Assembly: GCA_025677815.1 (NCBI GenBank)
Contig: JAIXMP010000011.1
Location: 124,001 to 188,000, forward strand
Reading direction: 5' to 3'
DNA length: 64,000 nucleotides
Source of the DNA: Phascolomyces articulosus
Taxonomy: Eukaryota; Mucoromycota; Mucoromycetes; Mucorales; Lichtheimiaceae
Each line of letters opens with the position of its first letter. Position 1 is the stretch's first letter. The notes below the pieces were generated by a model, which was not told the origin of the DNA, ran no database searches, and was given only the letters and a program-made list of their open reading frames with translations. Below are positions 48,028-58,878 of this stretch, piece by piece. The position numbers were made by a program, and so were the translations under genes.

Positions 48028-48824
48028 CACTTGTAGGTTTTTTGTTTATTTGGTATATGAGAAGAAAAGAAAGAAGAAGCATTTTGTTCTTTGTGCATGC
48101 TTTTATATACGGATCAGCATTTTCATCCCCCCTTTTTTTTGGTGCTTTCATAAGGATGGATGGTGCATGGGTATTATGCCGCTTTCTACAAACAGCATAG
48201 AGCAAAATAATACTATCATGTTCATGATAAATCCGTAATCGGCTTATATTAATGTCTCTCTTTAAATGTAGTAACTGTAAGTGTATATAAAAGGTTTGCA
48301 AATTAAAAAACATACATGTAAAAAGCATAATGTATGATACGATAATTTTTTTAATCTCCGAGTGAATCAGTAAAACGGCAGAATTATTGACAGAATCATA
48401 TACACTGTTTTGATATGTTTTATATTGGCATAGTGATAAATAATGCATCATCTTACTTCTTGTTGGTACTAAATAACTACTGACCATTTCTCTTTGCCTC
48501 AAAATTGACCATTATCACTATTGATATGTTATAATAATAATGATACAAGGTGTACCTTTCAAAGGGCTTAATATTAGAATGTATTTTTACTATGATTTTA
48601 TAGGGTCTAAATGGTTTACATTTATCAAGTTAGTCTACACCTTTGAAATGCATTGTGTTACAGGAGCAACATCATCAAGGATCGTCCATGTGACGTGTTT
48701 AAATATTTCATTTTAAGAGTAGCACAATCTTATTCTCATCTTCTTATCTCTTTTGTTTTTTTTGCCAAGCACACACCCATCCGTAATCCCTTACATATCC
48801 TTTACATTATTATTATTGATAATA
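48028..48824. other. Divergent intergenic region between phosphatase and PB1-like array
   Basis: The region must contain promoters for both flanking genes. A long minus frame overlaps it (47975-48502) but is not coding in composition. No clear TATA box was chosen. Confidence 0.55.
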
Positions 48825-49571
48825 ATGACACACTTATCACGACACACTTATGAAAATTCTACTACCACCACTTCCTCTTCCTCACTCATTTTCTTTATCT
48901 TGAAACCAGCATTAGAAGATGGTTCACCTGAAGAAACTCGACGTTTCGAAGTAACCACCAATCAAATCGATTACAAAGAATTACATCAACGAGTCAAAGA
49001 AGCGTTTGGATTAAAATGTAAATTCAATTTGACTTTTGATGAATACAATACCACTATTACTATGACGGATGATGATGATTTAAACTATCTTGCTCAACGA
49101 CATCAGCAAGAACATCGGCGATCGAGTAGTAGTGCGAGTACCAATACCTCAGGATCGTTTGTCCTTACCAATGTTCAAATGGAAAATGATCCTATTATAT
49201 TTATGAAAATTGTTATTGTTTCATCAAAAGACGACGAGGATAAAGAGGATCAAGAATGGTATTTGAAAGCAGCACGATGGATTGTCAACGCTGGTCGTGT
49301 TATATTGATTGTTGCTGTACCTATTCTCCATGTATTCGGTCCTGCTCTGGCAGAGCGATTACCTCCTCCTTATTCACAGATTATATTGGCTGCTACAGCT
49401 GCAGCAAGGAAAATGCCAGAGTTATTGGGTCATCCGTTTTCTCAAGCGTTATTAGCAGCAGCGGCTGTTTTTGCTACTACAACGTCATCGAAAAAAGAAC
49501 CTCGACGTTTATCATCGTCAACACCATCTGAAATACAGCCACTACCATCTTGTAAAAAACTAAAACAATAA
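48825..49571 (+). CDS. PB1-like domain protein with hydrophobic C-terminus, copy 1
   Basis: ATG 48825 (MTHLSRHTYENS) gives 248 residues; an upstream in-frame ATG at 48753 would add a hydrophobic leader and is less likely. The first half is PB1-like: a basic start in RRFEVTTNQIDYKELHQRV, then EAFGLKCKFNLTFDEYNTTI and TMTDDDDLNYL, which follows the acidic OPCA pattern. A Ser/Thr linker and IIFMKIVIVS follow. The second half is KAARWIVNAGRVILIVAVPI, with hydrophobic and Ala-rich stretches to about residue 220, and a basic tail. It is homologous to the next two genes on the same strand. PB1 domains mediate pairing between proteins; the hydrophobic tail may contact membranes. Function is unknown. 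Confidence 0.8.
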   Translation: MTHLSRHTYENSTTTTSSSSLIFFILKPALEDGSPEETRRFEVTTNQIDYKELHQRVKEAFGLKCKFNLTFDEYNTTITMTDDDDLNYLAQRHQQEHRRSSSSASTNTSGSFVLTNVQMENDPIIFMKIVIVSSKDDEDKEDQEWYLKAARWIVNAGRVILIVAVPILHVFGPALAERLPPPYSQIILAATAAARKMPELLGHPFSQALLAAAAVFATTTSSKKEPRRLSSSTPSEIQPLPSCKKLKQ

Positions 49572-50570
49572 AAAAAAACCATCATACGTATATCCTCGCC
49601 GTTTTTATGACATACTACTTTACATATTTACCCTTGTCTTTCTTTTCATGTAATTTTCTTGCATTTATGTACACAGAATCCCCCCCCTTTTTTTTCTTTC
49701 ACATACACACCCTCTCTCTTTATATACATATATTTATTGATGATATTAATATATCATTTTTTTTCTTGTCTCCTCTTTTCATTTATCATAATTATATCAT
49801 TTATAAAGCATTATTTTTTATATATACAAAAAAGAAGAACCTTTAAAGTTGGTAGAAAACGAAGGGGTGACTCATAAAGAAAAAAAAGTTGCTGCTACAG
49901 CCCAATGTGACATGATTTTATAGAGGTGCTGCTTACAAATTAAAGCTGAAACAAAATGGATGAATGATGATACAGGCAGTAGATCCGTATGGGTTATACA
50001 ACAGAACATGAATTAGCGTGGCACAATTTACTCAACTTTTCCTTGGGATGACACTCGTTCTAGATTCCAGAGTATCCATGAATATCTCATTACTGGACTC
50101 GTCCCATTTACTTGAATTATGATACTCATATATTAATTTTTGGAAATACACACTTTATAAATTATATATTGCTTTCCCTAATCCATCACACCAATTCATG
50201 ATCCATCCCTTTATTTCTTTCATGTGAAGGAGGAAAAAAAAATGAAAAGTATCACATTACTACGCATCATAGGAAACCGCATCTAAGAAATCCTGGGTGT
50301 GCAGCAAATTGAATGTTTCACCAAAATAACGGAGGTACGTAGCCACGCAACAGATCACATTTGGAAGAGAAATTCATCAAGTTGCAGTATTATTTTTTTA
50401 AAACGTTTGAGAACCCAAGTAGCCAAGAAAATTCAATCTTTTTCTTGTTTTTTTTTTCTACCATATATTATTATTATTATTGATTCTACTTAATTTACTT
50501 ACACTTTCCTCTTCTTCATAAAAACAAGCTTAAAGGCATCCATATCAACAACGACAACAAACTCAACAAC
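49572..50570. other. Intergenic spacer between PB1-like copies 1 and 2
   Basis: About 1 kb with T-rich tracts and short low-complexity frames (49607-49877). No remnant of a further PB1-like copy is visible. A leader with CAACAAC-type repeats precedes copy 2. Confidence 0.6.
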
Positions 50571-51212
50571 ATGACTGAAAAAGATGAAAAACAAAACATT
50601 ATATTCATGATCAAACGTCCTCGTCCCGAACTTCACGGAATAGAAGAAATTAGACGATTTGAAGTAGAGAATGGGATTAGTTATCGAAAATTACATCGAC
50701 GCGTTCGTAAAGCCTTTGGATTGACTCGTGGATTTGATTTAGCATTTGATGAACATAATACGACTATTACTATGACGGATGATCAAGATATGCGTCATTT
50801 GACAGAACGATCCCAACATGAATTTCTTTTACGAAATATCCATCAAAATAAACATCGTTCTTTAGGAGGAGGAAGAAGAACAATGGAAGATCATCATAAT
50901 AACAGTACAGATAAACATGATGGACCTTTGGTGTGGATGGTGATTGTACCTTCTCATAATTTAGGAGATCGATGGATGATGAAATTAGTACGTTGGGTTG
51001 CCAAAGGAGGTCGTGTCGTTTTGGTGACAGCTGCTTCCGTGATTACATTGGTTGCTCCATTAATACCTTTATTACCTTTACCTCATGTTGCTGCTATTGC
51101 GGCAGTGGCTGCAGCTGCCACGGCCATCACCGCTGCATCACAACAAGCATCGGCAACATCGGATGATGAAGAACAATATCAACTTACTACTTCCTCTGCA
51201 TCTTTGGTGTAA
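50571..51212 (+). CDS. PB1-like domain protein with hydrophobic C-terminus, copy 2
   Basis: A single open frame of 213 residues from ATG 50571. N-terminal half: IRRFEVENGISYRKLHRRVR, KAFGLTRGFDLAFDEHNTTI, TMTDDQDMRHL; nearly every conserved position of copy 1 recurs. After a variable His/Asn-rich linker comes LVWMVIVPSHN and then LVRWVAKGGRVVLVTAASVI, a hydrophobic stretch, and an Ala-rich segment AAIAAVAAAATAITAAS. The pairing RW..xxGRVxL is shared with copy 1. No signal peptide. Two potential membrane-inserting segments lie near residues 145-190. It is the clearest copy and the best for defining the family. Confidence 0.82.
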   Translation: MTEKDEKQNIIFMIKRPRPELHGIEEIRRFEVENGISYRKLHRRVRKAFGLTRGFDLAFDEHNTTITMTDDQDMRHLTERSQHEFLLRNIHQNKHRSLGGGRRTMEDHHNNSTDKHDGPLVWMVIVPSHNLGDRWMMKLVRWVAKGGRVVLVTAASVITLVAPLIPLLPLPHVAAIAAVAAAATAITAASQQASATSDDEEQYQLTTSSASLV

Positions 51213-51657
51213 AAAAAACATGTTTATACCAAACAATATATAGAAAATATATATATATGTAAATATTCTATGGTTTTTTCATTATGTACATTTTTTTATG
51301 TTATTATATTATTACAATACATATATATCTACATTATTATACCAATGATCTTTTTTTTAAAAAAAAAATCGGTCAAGAAGGAAGTGATGGTGGCGAGATA
51401 TATCTAAAAAGAAAGTTCTTGGCAGCCACACTTGCGCAACAACAAAAAGGTCATGCGGGGGAAACAATATGTAACCATCATCTTTAAGCCTTTTTTATAT
51501 ACCCAGCAATTTCAATTACCTTATTCTGTACAAACACCTTTTATTTTACTGGGTAAAGAGAATGCTGCAAAGCACTTTTCTCTCTCTCTCTCTCTCTTTC
51601 TTTTTCTCTTTATTTTCATATTGAATATACCACTAGGACCTTCAACTATTTATTACA

Positions 51658-52318
51658 ATGACATTGAACAAAGAAATACTTGTTTGTGAACGTATGATTC
51701 TGGTCAATCACTTTACCCAGCCAGAAGGAAGAGGTTTACAAACTGAGACGCGTTGTTTCCCAATTAGTCCAAACACTCGATATAAAAGATTACATAAACA
51801 GGTGCGTTAACATATATTTATGACATTTCTTCTAGAAAAAGTTGTGTTTATTAACCATGGGTCATTTTAATAATAATTAGGTTCGAAAAGGATTCAAATT
51901 AAAAGAAGGATTTGATCTTGCCTATCCAATCCGTTGTCGTCATCCACAAAAACAACAAGGAGAAGATAGTGAAGAGGATACGATCTATTCCATCCATCCT
52001 AACACGGATAGTAATATACGATGGATCAGTATGTCAGGTGATCATGATATCATTCATATTTTGAACAAACAACAGAAAAAGAATCAACAAGATGATGAAG
52101 AAGAAGAATTCGAGTTAAAAATTATTCCATCGTCTAATAGAATGAGCATGAATCCATTTCGACGAGGATGGCGCAAAGGTTTAGGATTTGTAGATAAACA
52201 TGGTCCTAATATTCTTGAAGCAATTTCATTTTTAACTGCTGTGTATGATGCTGTTCATCCTGCCGTTTTACGTATTACTAATGGAAAACATCATCATCAT
52301 CGTCATCCACGTTTATAA
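51658..52318 (+). CDS. PB1-like domain protein, divergent copy 3
   Basis: Two exons, 51658-51801 and 51881-52318, give 193 residues. The intron falls inside the PB1-like domain after RYKRLHKQ and before VRKGFKLKEGFDLAYPIRCR. This aligns with YRKLHRRVRKAFGL of copy 2, so the intron is specific to this copy. The acidic part is degenerate (IRWISMSGDHDIIHIL) but keeps the pattern of strand plus Asp-His-Asp. The C-terminal half is shorter: RRGWRKGLGFVDKHGPNILE then AISFLTAVYDAVHPAVL, and a His-rich end. A first exon starting downstream is impossible because the conserved TRYKRLHK is needed. Confidence 0.75.
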
Positions 52319-53117
52319 AGAATTTCTTAAATATCACTTTTTTTTTTGTATATATACCACTTTTCCTTCGAAACTTAATACCTTTTTATTATTATTATAA
52401 CATATACCCCATTCAGTCTTGAATAAATTACATATATAATCCATAAAAAAATTGTTGATAAAAAATGTAAGAAAGGCTATAATATTGATGAGAGTTGTAC
52501 TAAAATGAGTCGCGATTCTTCTTCAAGTTAAATTATTCTTCATTTTTATAGGTTTTATTCTATGACACTAACGTAATTTTTATATAGCCAATGTCATAAT
52601 AAAGGGAACATCTATTTCATACTGTTGCTTAAATTTGATCAAGCTGGTAAAATCGGAAAGTGGCGTTACACCACGAACGTTCAATAACGGGTGGGTGGTG
52701 GAGCAGACGTCACTTTTGCCCCAGTTTTTAAAATTCCGGCTTCTGTGCATCGCCTAAAAACAATTCGAGGTATTAAAAATAATAACTCCCAACGGCCCAA
52801 CACAACCATTCAATACACATACAATGTAAGTTTTTATTTTTTATTCAATGGAGTCCTATAGGAATCTCTATTTTTTTTGTCCATACCATGAAAATAATAT
52901 TGTGATATACTTATTTCTATTTTTATCCATTTCATATATACGATGCGAAACTTTTTATATACTTTCCAATTCGATTCCATATTTTATTAATTTTAATATC
53001 AACACGCCACAACAATCCATCTATATCAACCAAAACAACCATTGATATATTATTCATCCACCATGCAATCACCATGACGCGTTTTCACTTTCTCATTCTC
53101 TATTTTAACAATTCAGC
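52319..53117. other. Intergenic region with probable 5' UTR intron of NUXM
   Basis: The proximal promoter of NUXM probably lies at 52640-52810, a stretch less AT-rich than its surroundings. A donor-like ATGTAAGT at 52822-52829 and acceptor TTCAG before 53117 suggest a 5' UTR intron of about 290 nt. The frame at 52848-53045 lies inside it and is not believed. Confidence 0.5.
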
Positions 53118-53925
53118 ATGCCTGTAAAGGAGATTCAAACCCCATTCCCTGTCATTGACACCGATCCTAGCTTTGGCCGTGTTGTTCGTAACTTCCGAGC
53201 AACCGACTATGCTACTGTAGCTGCCAGCACTGCTGTTGCTCCTGCTGCTCTTATTGGCATGGGTAAGAAAAAAAAAGAAATTCTTTATTGGAAAACAGCG
53301 GCTTCCAACTGTTATGACGAAAAAAAAAACCAAATGGATATATGGATTTATTAAAATATATATATTATTTTGGGTGATGGATTTATAGAAAAGTTCAACC
53401 CTGTTGCTGCTGGTCGTAACCTTCGTATTCCTCTTCGTATTAGCGTTTTGTTTGGTGCCTTTGGTGGGTTCTTGCTTGCCTACCAAAACTCCAGTCGTAA
53501 GTTTCTATTGTTGTTTATAGTGGATCAGAATTGAAAGGAGAAAAAAGTAATTAATTATGGATGTATATCATGATGTGTGTTGTAGTTCGGTTCTGGGGTT
53601 GGAAGGAAAATGCTGCTGAAGTGGCAAAGGATCATGCAGAATTGAGCCAATTGGCCAAGGAAGGCAAGCCTTTGTATGGTGAAAGTAATATGCCTGCTCA
53701 TGTCCAAGCTGCTTCTGCTCAAAACTCACGATTTGCTCAACTCAAGTACAGTAAGTTATCCTTCTCTTTTTTTTTCTCTCTCTATTTTATGTACTATAGT
53801 GTTTCAATGGTATTGTTTTCATGCACTAATATTTGTAATTTTTTTTTGATATAGGTCTTGTTCCCTGGTTCAACTTTGCCAACCACAACAATCACGGTGT
53901 GGATACTTCTAAATACAGCTCTTAG
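53118..53925 (+). CDS. NUXM: Mitochondrial complex I accessory subunit NUXM (fungal 21-kDa type)
   Basis: Membrane-arm accessory subunit of NADH:ubiquinone oxidoreductase in the inner mitochondrial membrane. Four exons, 53118-53262, 53389-53496, 53586-53750 and 53855-53925, encode 162 residues. Family hallmarks: TPFPVIDTDPSFGRVV near the N-terminus, then FRATDYATVAASTA, a membrane helix ISVLFGAFGGFLLAYQNS near 65-85, VRFWGWKENAAEV and SLVPWFNFANHNNHGV at the end. Length fits the family. Upstream of the ATG lies a probable leader intron. Its presence means this fungus has complex I, unlike fermenting yeasts such as Saccharomyces. Confidence 0.9.
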
Positions 53926-54213
53926 ACAAATAAAACAACAATCGAGTAGTTTACAGTAGTAATAAAAGGGAAAAAACTAATAAAAAAATTATATCGACAC
54001 ACAATTGTGTATGCTTTTTTTTTGTATCAAATTCCAAAGTAATGAATGAATTGGATGTGTTTGAGGATGAATTTGGTACCTAATTTTTTATTAAAGATTT
54101 GAAGGAATGAGCCCAGCCACCCTAATCTTTAGAAAGGACGGCTTTTCATCCGTCAAGTTTCATGCCGTCCTCCTTTCCCAACTTTTTTTTTGATACTTTA
54201 TAATAATAATATT

Positions 54214-56591
54214 ATGTCTACACAAAGTATTGAGTCAACGAGTCGGAAAGAACCTGCTCCCGAACAGTTTGAAGACGCTATTGAAGAACCAACCACTGTT
54301 GTGGAAGAAGAAGAAGATTTTGACGATTATGACGATTATCTCGATGACGAATTGAACGATACCGATCTTTGGGATAATGCTACTGGAGGTAAAATAAAAC
54401 GCACCTTGACGATAGTCTCTTTACTTTATTTATAAATAAAGCAAACAAAAAAAAACTATTTGAATCTCGGAATCAGGAAGAATGAGAGAAAAACTCATAA
54501 ATATTATATTTAGACTTTACAAAACAATACAATCGTCTTCGACAGCAAGTCAATACAACACAACAACAAAAATCAACGACTGCCAAAGTCGTTGTCCCTG
54601 CCAGTAATGCGAAACGAGTCCCTGTACCTGCAGCAAAGTCAACAACAACAACAACAACAACAACAGGAGGAGGAGATAACAAGGATCGTGCAATTGCAGA
54701 TAAACGTCAAGATTTAGATACACAAATTGAAAAATTAGGTCATTATGCAAGTCGTATCCATGTTACTGATTATACACCTGGCAAAGTGGTGGTCGGTGGT
54801 GGTAGTAGAAAGGCTAATGGTGAAAGGTAAAAAAAAAAGACAAGTGAAAGAGAGAGAGAGAAGGAGGGAAAGAATCGATCATCCTCCTTCGAAAAAAAAA
54901 ATGTTTTACTTATATACGCTCCTTTCAATGATAATAGAACCACACAAAAGGATAAAGCTGATCGAGCTACTGTCGAACAAGTCTTGGATCCACGTACCCG
55001 TATCATTTTGTTCAAAATGTTAAACAATGGTATTTTTTACGAAATCAATGGTTGTGTGAGTACGGGAAAAGAAGCCAACGTATACCACGCCACGACGGAA
55101 GATGGGATTCATCGAGCCATCAAAGTCTACAAGACTTCTATCTTGACATTCAAAGATCGTGATCGATACGTTACAGGCGAATACCGATTCCGTCATGGGT
55201 ATAGTAAATCCAATCCACGTAAAATGGTCAAAGTATGGGCTGAAAAAGAAATGCGTAATTTGAGACGATTAAAACAAGCAGGGATCCCTTCCCCAGATGC
55301 GTTGGTCCTTCGTATGCATGTGTTGGTCATGGAATTTTTGGGTGATAAGAATGGATGGGCTTATCCAAGATTAAAGGATGCACAAATTGATGCATCCCGG
55401 TATCCTTCTCTTTATTATCAATTGATCAAAAATGTAAGAACCATGTATCAAGTATGTAAGTTGGTTCATGCGGATTTAAGTGAATATAATATTTTGTAAG
55501 TCCATCTTTTTTTTTATAATGGGATGTAATGTATGGGACGTGTGGATGATGCATTATAGATGGTTTTTTTCTCTATCTTTATCTTGACGACCTCCATTGA
55601 TTGTCATAAACAACAACTTGTTTTTATAGATATCATTCCAAGGTACTTTATATCATTGATGTATCACAATCTGTGGAACATGATCACCCGCATGCATCTG
55701 AATTTTTAAGAAAAGATTTGGCCAATGTTACGGATTACTTTGGTAAAAAAGGCGTTCGGGTCATGTCATTAATGGATTTATTTACATTTGTGACGGATTC
55801 ATCGTTTAGTAATGAAGATGAACAAGTGGATCGTAAATTGGAAGAGGTAAATCTATTTTTTTATATAAACAAACACTGTAAAATAACAAACAAACAAACA
55901 AACAATGGTTATCTCACCCAGCGTCATTTTTACTAACATCGCCATTGATGAAATATATAGATTCAAGCTAAAATGAATGCTGAACCAGAAAAAGAACGTA
56001 ACAAGATTGAAGAAGAAATTTTCATGAAATCCTATATACCACAGACATTAGAAGAAGTAGTGGATGCTGAAAGAGATACATTACGTATTGCAGAAGGCAA
56101 AGGAAATAATGTAAGTGTGTCTGTATTTTTTTAATAAGAATAACAATCATGCAAACAACAATCAATCGTTTCTTTGTGTGTCATGCATACACACACTAAA
56201 AAAACAAACTGGTTTTTTTTATATAATCTAGCTTGTCTACGCCAACTTACTCGGTGATTCAAATTTCCAACAATTGAACAAAAATGCGGATGCGTCTTTG
56301 GTAAAGACAGAAAAGAAGATTGCATCATTACGAATAGATGAGGATACAACGGATGACGATGAGGATGATTCTGATCATGAAGAGGAGGATGAGGAAGAGA
56401 TAGGATCAGAGGATGAAGAAGAAGATGACGATGATAAACAAAAAGGACCAAAAGGCAAACGTTTTGAAGATAAAGAAGCGAAAAAACAACGGAAACAAAA
56501 AGCAAAAGAAGAAGCAAGAGAAAAACGAAAACAAAAATTACCAAAAGCTGAAAAGAAACGACAAATTCAAAAATCAAAAAAAAGAAAATAA
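54214..56591 (+). CDS. RIO1: RIO-type serine kinase 1
   Basis: Atypical kinase/ATPase needed for late 40S ribosome maturation in the cytosol. Six exons, 54214-54388, 54514-54826, 54938-55495, 55630-55846, 55961-56110 and 56232-56591, give 590 residues. The N-terminus is acidic ([18 protein letters not shown]). The RIO1 core starts around residue 185: [14 protein letters not shown] (flexible P-loop), [19 protein letters not shown], then [12 protein letters not shown] with the catalytic Asp/Asn and [13 protein letters not shown] with the metal-binding Asp. The C-terminus has an acidic block followed by Lys-rich [19 protein letters not shown], typical of RIO1 from many fungi. An in-frame ATG at 54190 could add eight residues. 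Convergent with the rhodanese gene, 76 bp apart. Confidence 0.96.
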
Positions 56592-56667
56592 TCTTATGAA
56601 TAATAAAACTTCTTGATGTTGTATTTTTATTTTTATATACGAAAATGAAGAAGATGAAGAACAAGGA

Positions 56668-57302
56668 TCATGATGATGGTTTAGGAATACCAGCAAGATA
56701 TGGGTTTTCCACTTCTTCTTGTTCTTTATCATCTTCATCATCAAATATTCCCCATATACTTGGTTCATAATTGGCAATTAAATCTTTTTCCTTGTGATAC
56801 CTTGCATGCCATCCATCAAAACCATTTCGCATGACAACCACCTTTTTTTTATCGTTATCGTTATTATCCAAACACTTTGAATCCTATCCTCCAATAGACC
56901 CCAACCAACACAATCTCTATTAGGCATACCTTTTGATCTCCCTTTTCACCTGTAAGATGACGCATTTCATTATAAATCCGTGCTGCTTTCGGACCACGTT
57001 GTTGTGATAAAGCACAATGAAATATAACTAAAGGGACTTGACGATATTTTGCAATTAAGTCATTGCCACAATCTAATAATTGTCTTGCAGGGACATTGAT
57101 AGCACCAGGAATGTTGCCACCCTAAATATATATTTATTGAATATGAGTTTTTGAATAGGTACACACGCATAAAAAAAGTACTTACGCGAAAGTCATTATC
57201 TCTTACATCGACAATGAGATAATCTTTTTCCGGAATTTTCGACTTGTCACGTACCAATTCAACCACATTTTCACTTTCAATAAAAGGTGCAACAAATGAC
57301 AT
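56668..57302 (-). CDS. Rhodanese/Cdc25-like phosphatase, Ych1 type
   Basis: Small single-domain rhodanese of the Ych1/Ibp1/Acr2 group, members of which act as phosphatases or arsenate reductases. Three exons, 57186-57302, 56930-57121 and 56668-56874, give 171 residues. It shows DYLIVDVRDNDFRGGNIPGA at the N-terminal strand-loop and the active-site loop FHCALSQQRGPKAA, with catalytic Cys followed by the CX5R pattern. VVVMRNGFDGWHARY closes the fold. The tail is acidic (IFDDEDDKEQEEVE). Substrate cannot be assigned: phosphotyrosine and arsenate are both seen in relatives. Confidence 0.9.
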
Positions 57303-58287
57303 TTTCTCTATTTTCTCTTTCTCTCTCTATATATATATGTGTGTATATGTGTTTTTCGAATATATGCAGGTCTATGTTGAGGAGTATGCTTGTGATATAG
57401 AAGTATATAGAAAAAAGTGCGTCAGAGTAGAAGGGAGGAGTAGGACTTGGAAAAAATTGACCCACGTACACATAACAACAACATAAATGCGCGGGTTCTT
57501 TTTTTTTTATAATGGAACTAAACTATAAACAGGCGGTAACCCAACCACAAAAACCTTATGTCCCAACTCCGTTTTCTTATTGATCTGCAAAAAAGATTCG
57601 CGGTCGCACGATCCTTTGTGTTTGAAAATATAATAATAATTATAATAATAGATTTTTTTATCATTCTGAAAACGGAAGTATTATGTTTAAAAGAGGTGAT
57701 TTATATACTTCTTTAACTATGTATCTAATAATAAAGTATTTGTTAAAGAGTAAGAGGGAGAAAGAGAAAGAGAGAGGAAGATGGAGAATCTCCTGAGTGT
57801 AACGACACGAAGAGGAAAACCCAATTTAGGTAGAGAGGGGGGGGATCGCTCATTATAAAAAAAAATATTTTCTTGGCGACTAATAGTATAGTGTGTGTAT
57901 GTGTGCGTGTGTGTGTAAGGTGCTAATCAAATCAATCATGATAATAATATTTCGATCATTGGCTGAACTTCTGCGTTCGAAATCAACTTTTTTAGTATTA
58001 GTTATTAATTCCACTATCATTTATGAATGATGATGGATTTTAGCTTCATTTATATATAAAAAGCCATTCTCTCTTTTTTTTTGGTCTCTTTCTCTTTTCC
58101 TTTTTTTCTTTCTTTTTAAACTCTTCTTCTTGTTCTTTGTTTTCTTTCTTTCTTTTTATTATTATTATTACTTATTAATAACCTCTTCTTTTTAATAATA
58201 ATTTTCTTTTGTATTTTTCAATAACGCTTTGTCTTTCCCGCTCATCTAACGCACACTCCCCCCATTGACATCACAAGCATACACAAG
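57303..58287. promoter_or_regulatory. Divergent promoter region, rhodanese and glycosyltransferase genes
   Basis: Nearly 1 kb between divergent starts. It contains TG repeats (57892-57917), a TATA-like TTATATATAAAA near 58050-58061 about 230 bp before the glycosyltransferase ATG, and long TTTC tracts. No gene is visible. Confidence 0.5.
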
Positions 58288-58846
58288 ATGACATCACTTC
58301 TCAGTTACCCATTTGAATTGGTAGCCCCCATGGCCGCCATTGGGTCCATCTTGCTTTTATTATTAGGACCATTGCTTATACCACGATTCTATCTTGTCTT
58401 TTTATTGTTGTATTTTATTTTCTTTTTATATTCACAAATTAATCACGTTTTCAAGTTTTGGATCACTTCTTCTTTGATAATGAAAAAGATTCGACACTGG
58501 AACCAATCTCAACGTATTCATGACAAGACAACATCATCCACAGCCATCAACAATAATAACAGCAACACGAGTAAAGAAATGACAACATCTGATAGACAAT
58601 CTTCAGGTTCCACTTCTCCATCACCTACACCGACACGAGAACGTTATAATGTGGTCGATGATGATCGATTGGATGAAATGGAAGCTTCTTTAAAATTATA
58701 TGAAGAATCTCATTTTATTCATGCTTTTATTGTTCCTAATTATGCTGAACCGGAAGGATTATTAAGAGATACCATCAAACGCTTAGCCAACCACAGGTAT
58801 ATATTTTTAGATGCTACGGAAGAAGAGGCTTAACGAACTAAAAAAG

Positions 58847-58878
<32 letters not shown>

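Noticed and set aside
47975..48502. 175-codon minus frame upstream of the phosphatase
   Set aside because: Composition is not coding, and the phosphatase signal peptide at 48027 runs in a different frame into the conserved region.
48753..48824. Upstream Met of PB1-like copy 1 giving a signal-like leader
   Set aside because: Copies 2 and 3 lack such a leader, and the in-frame ATG at 48825 sits closer to the conserved domain.
56131..56664. 177-codon minus frame opposite RIO1 exon 6
   Set aside because: Shadow of the acidic and Lys-rich coding stretch of RIO1.
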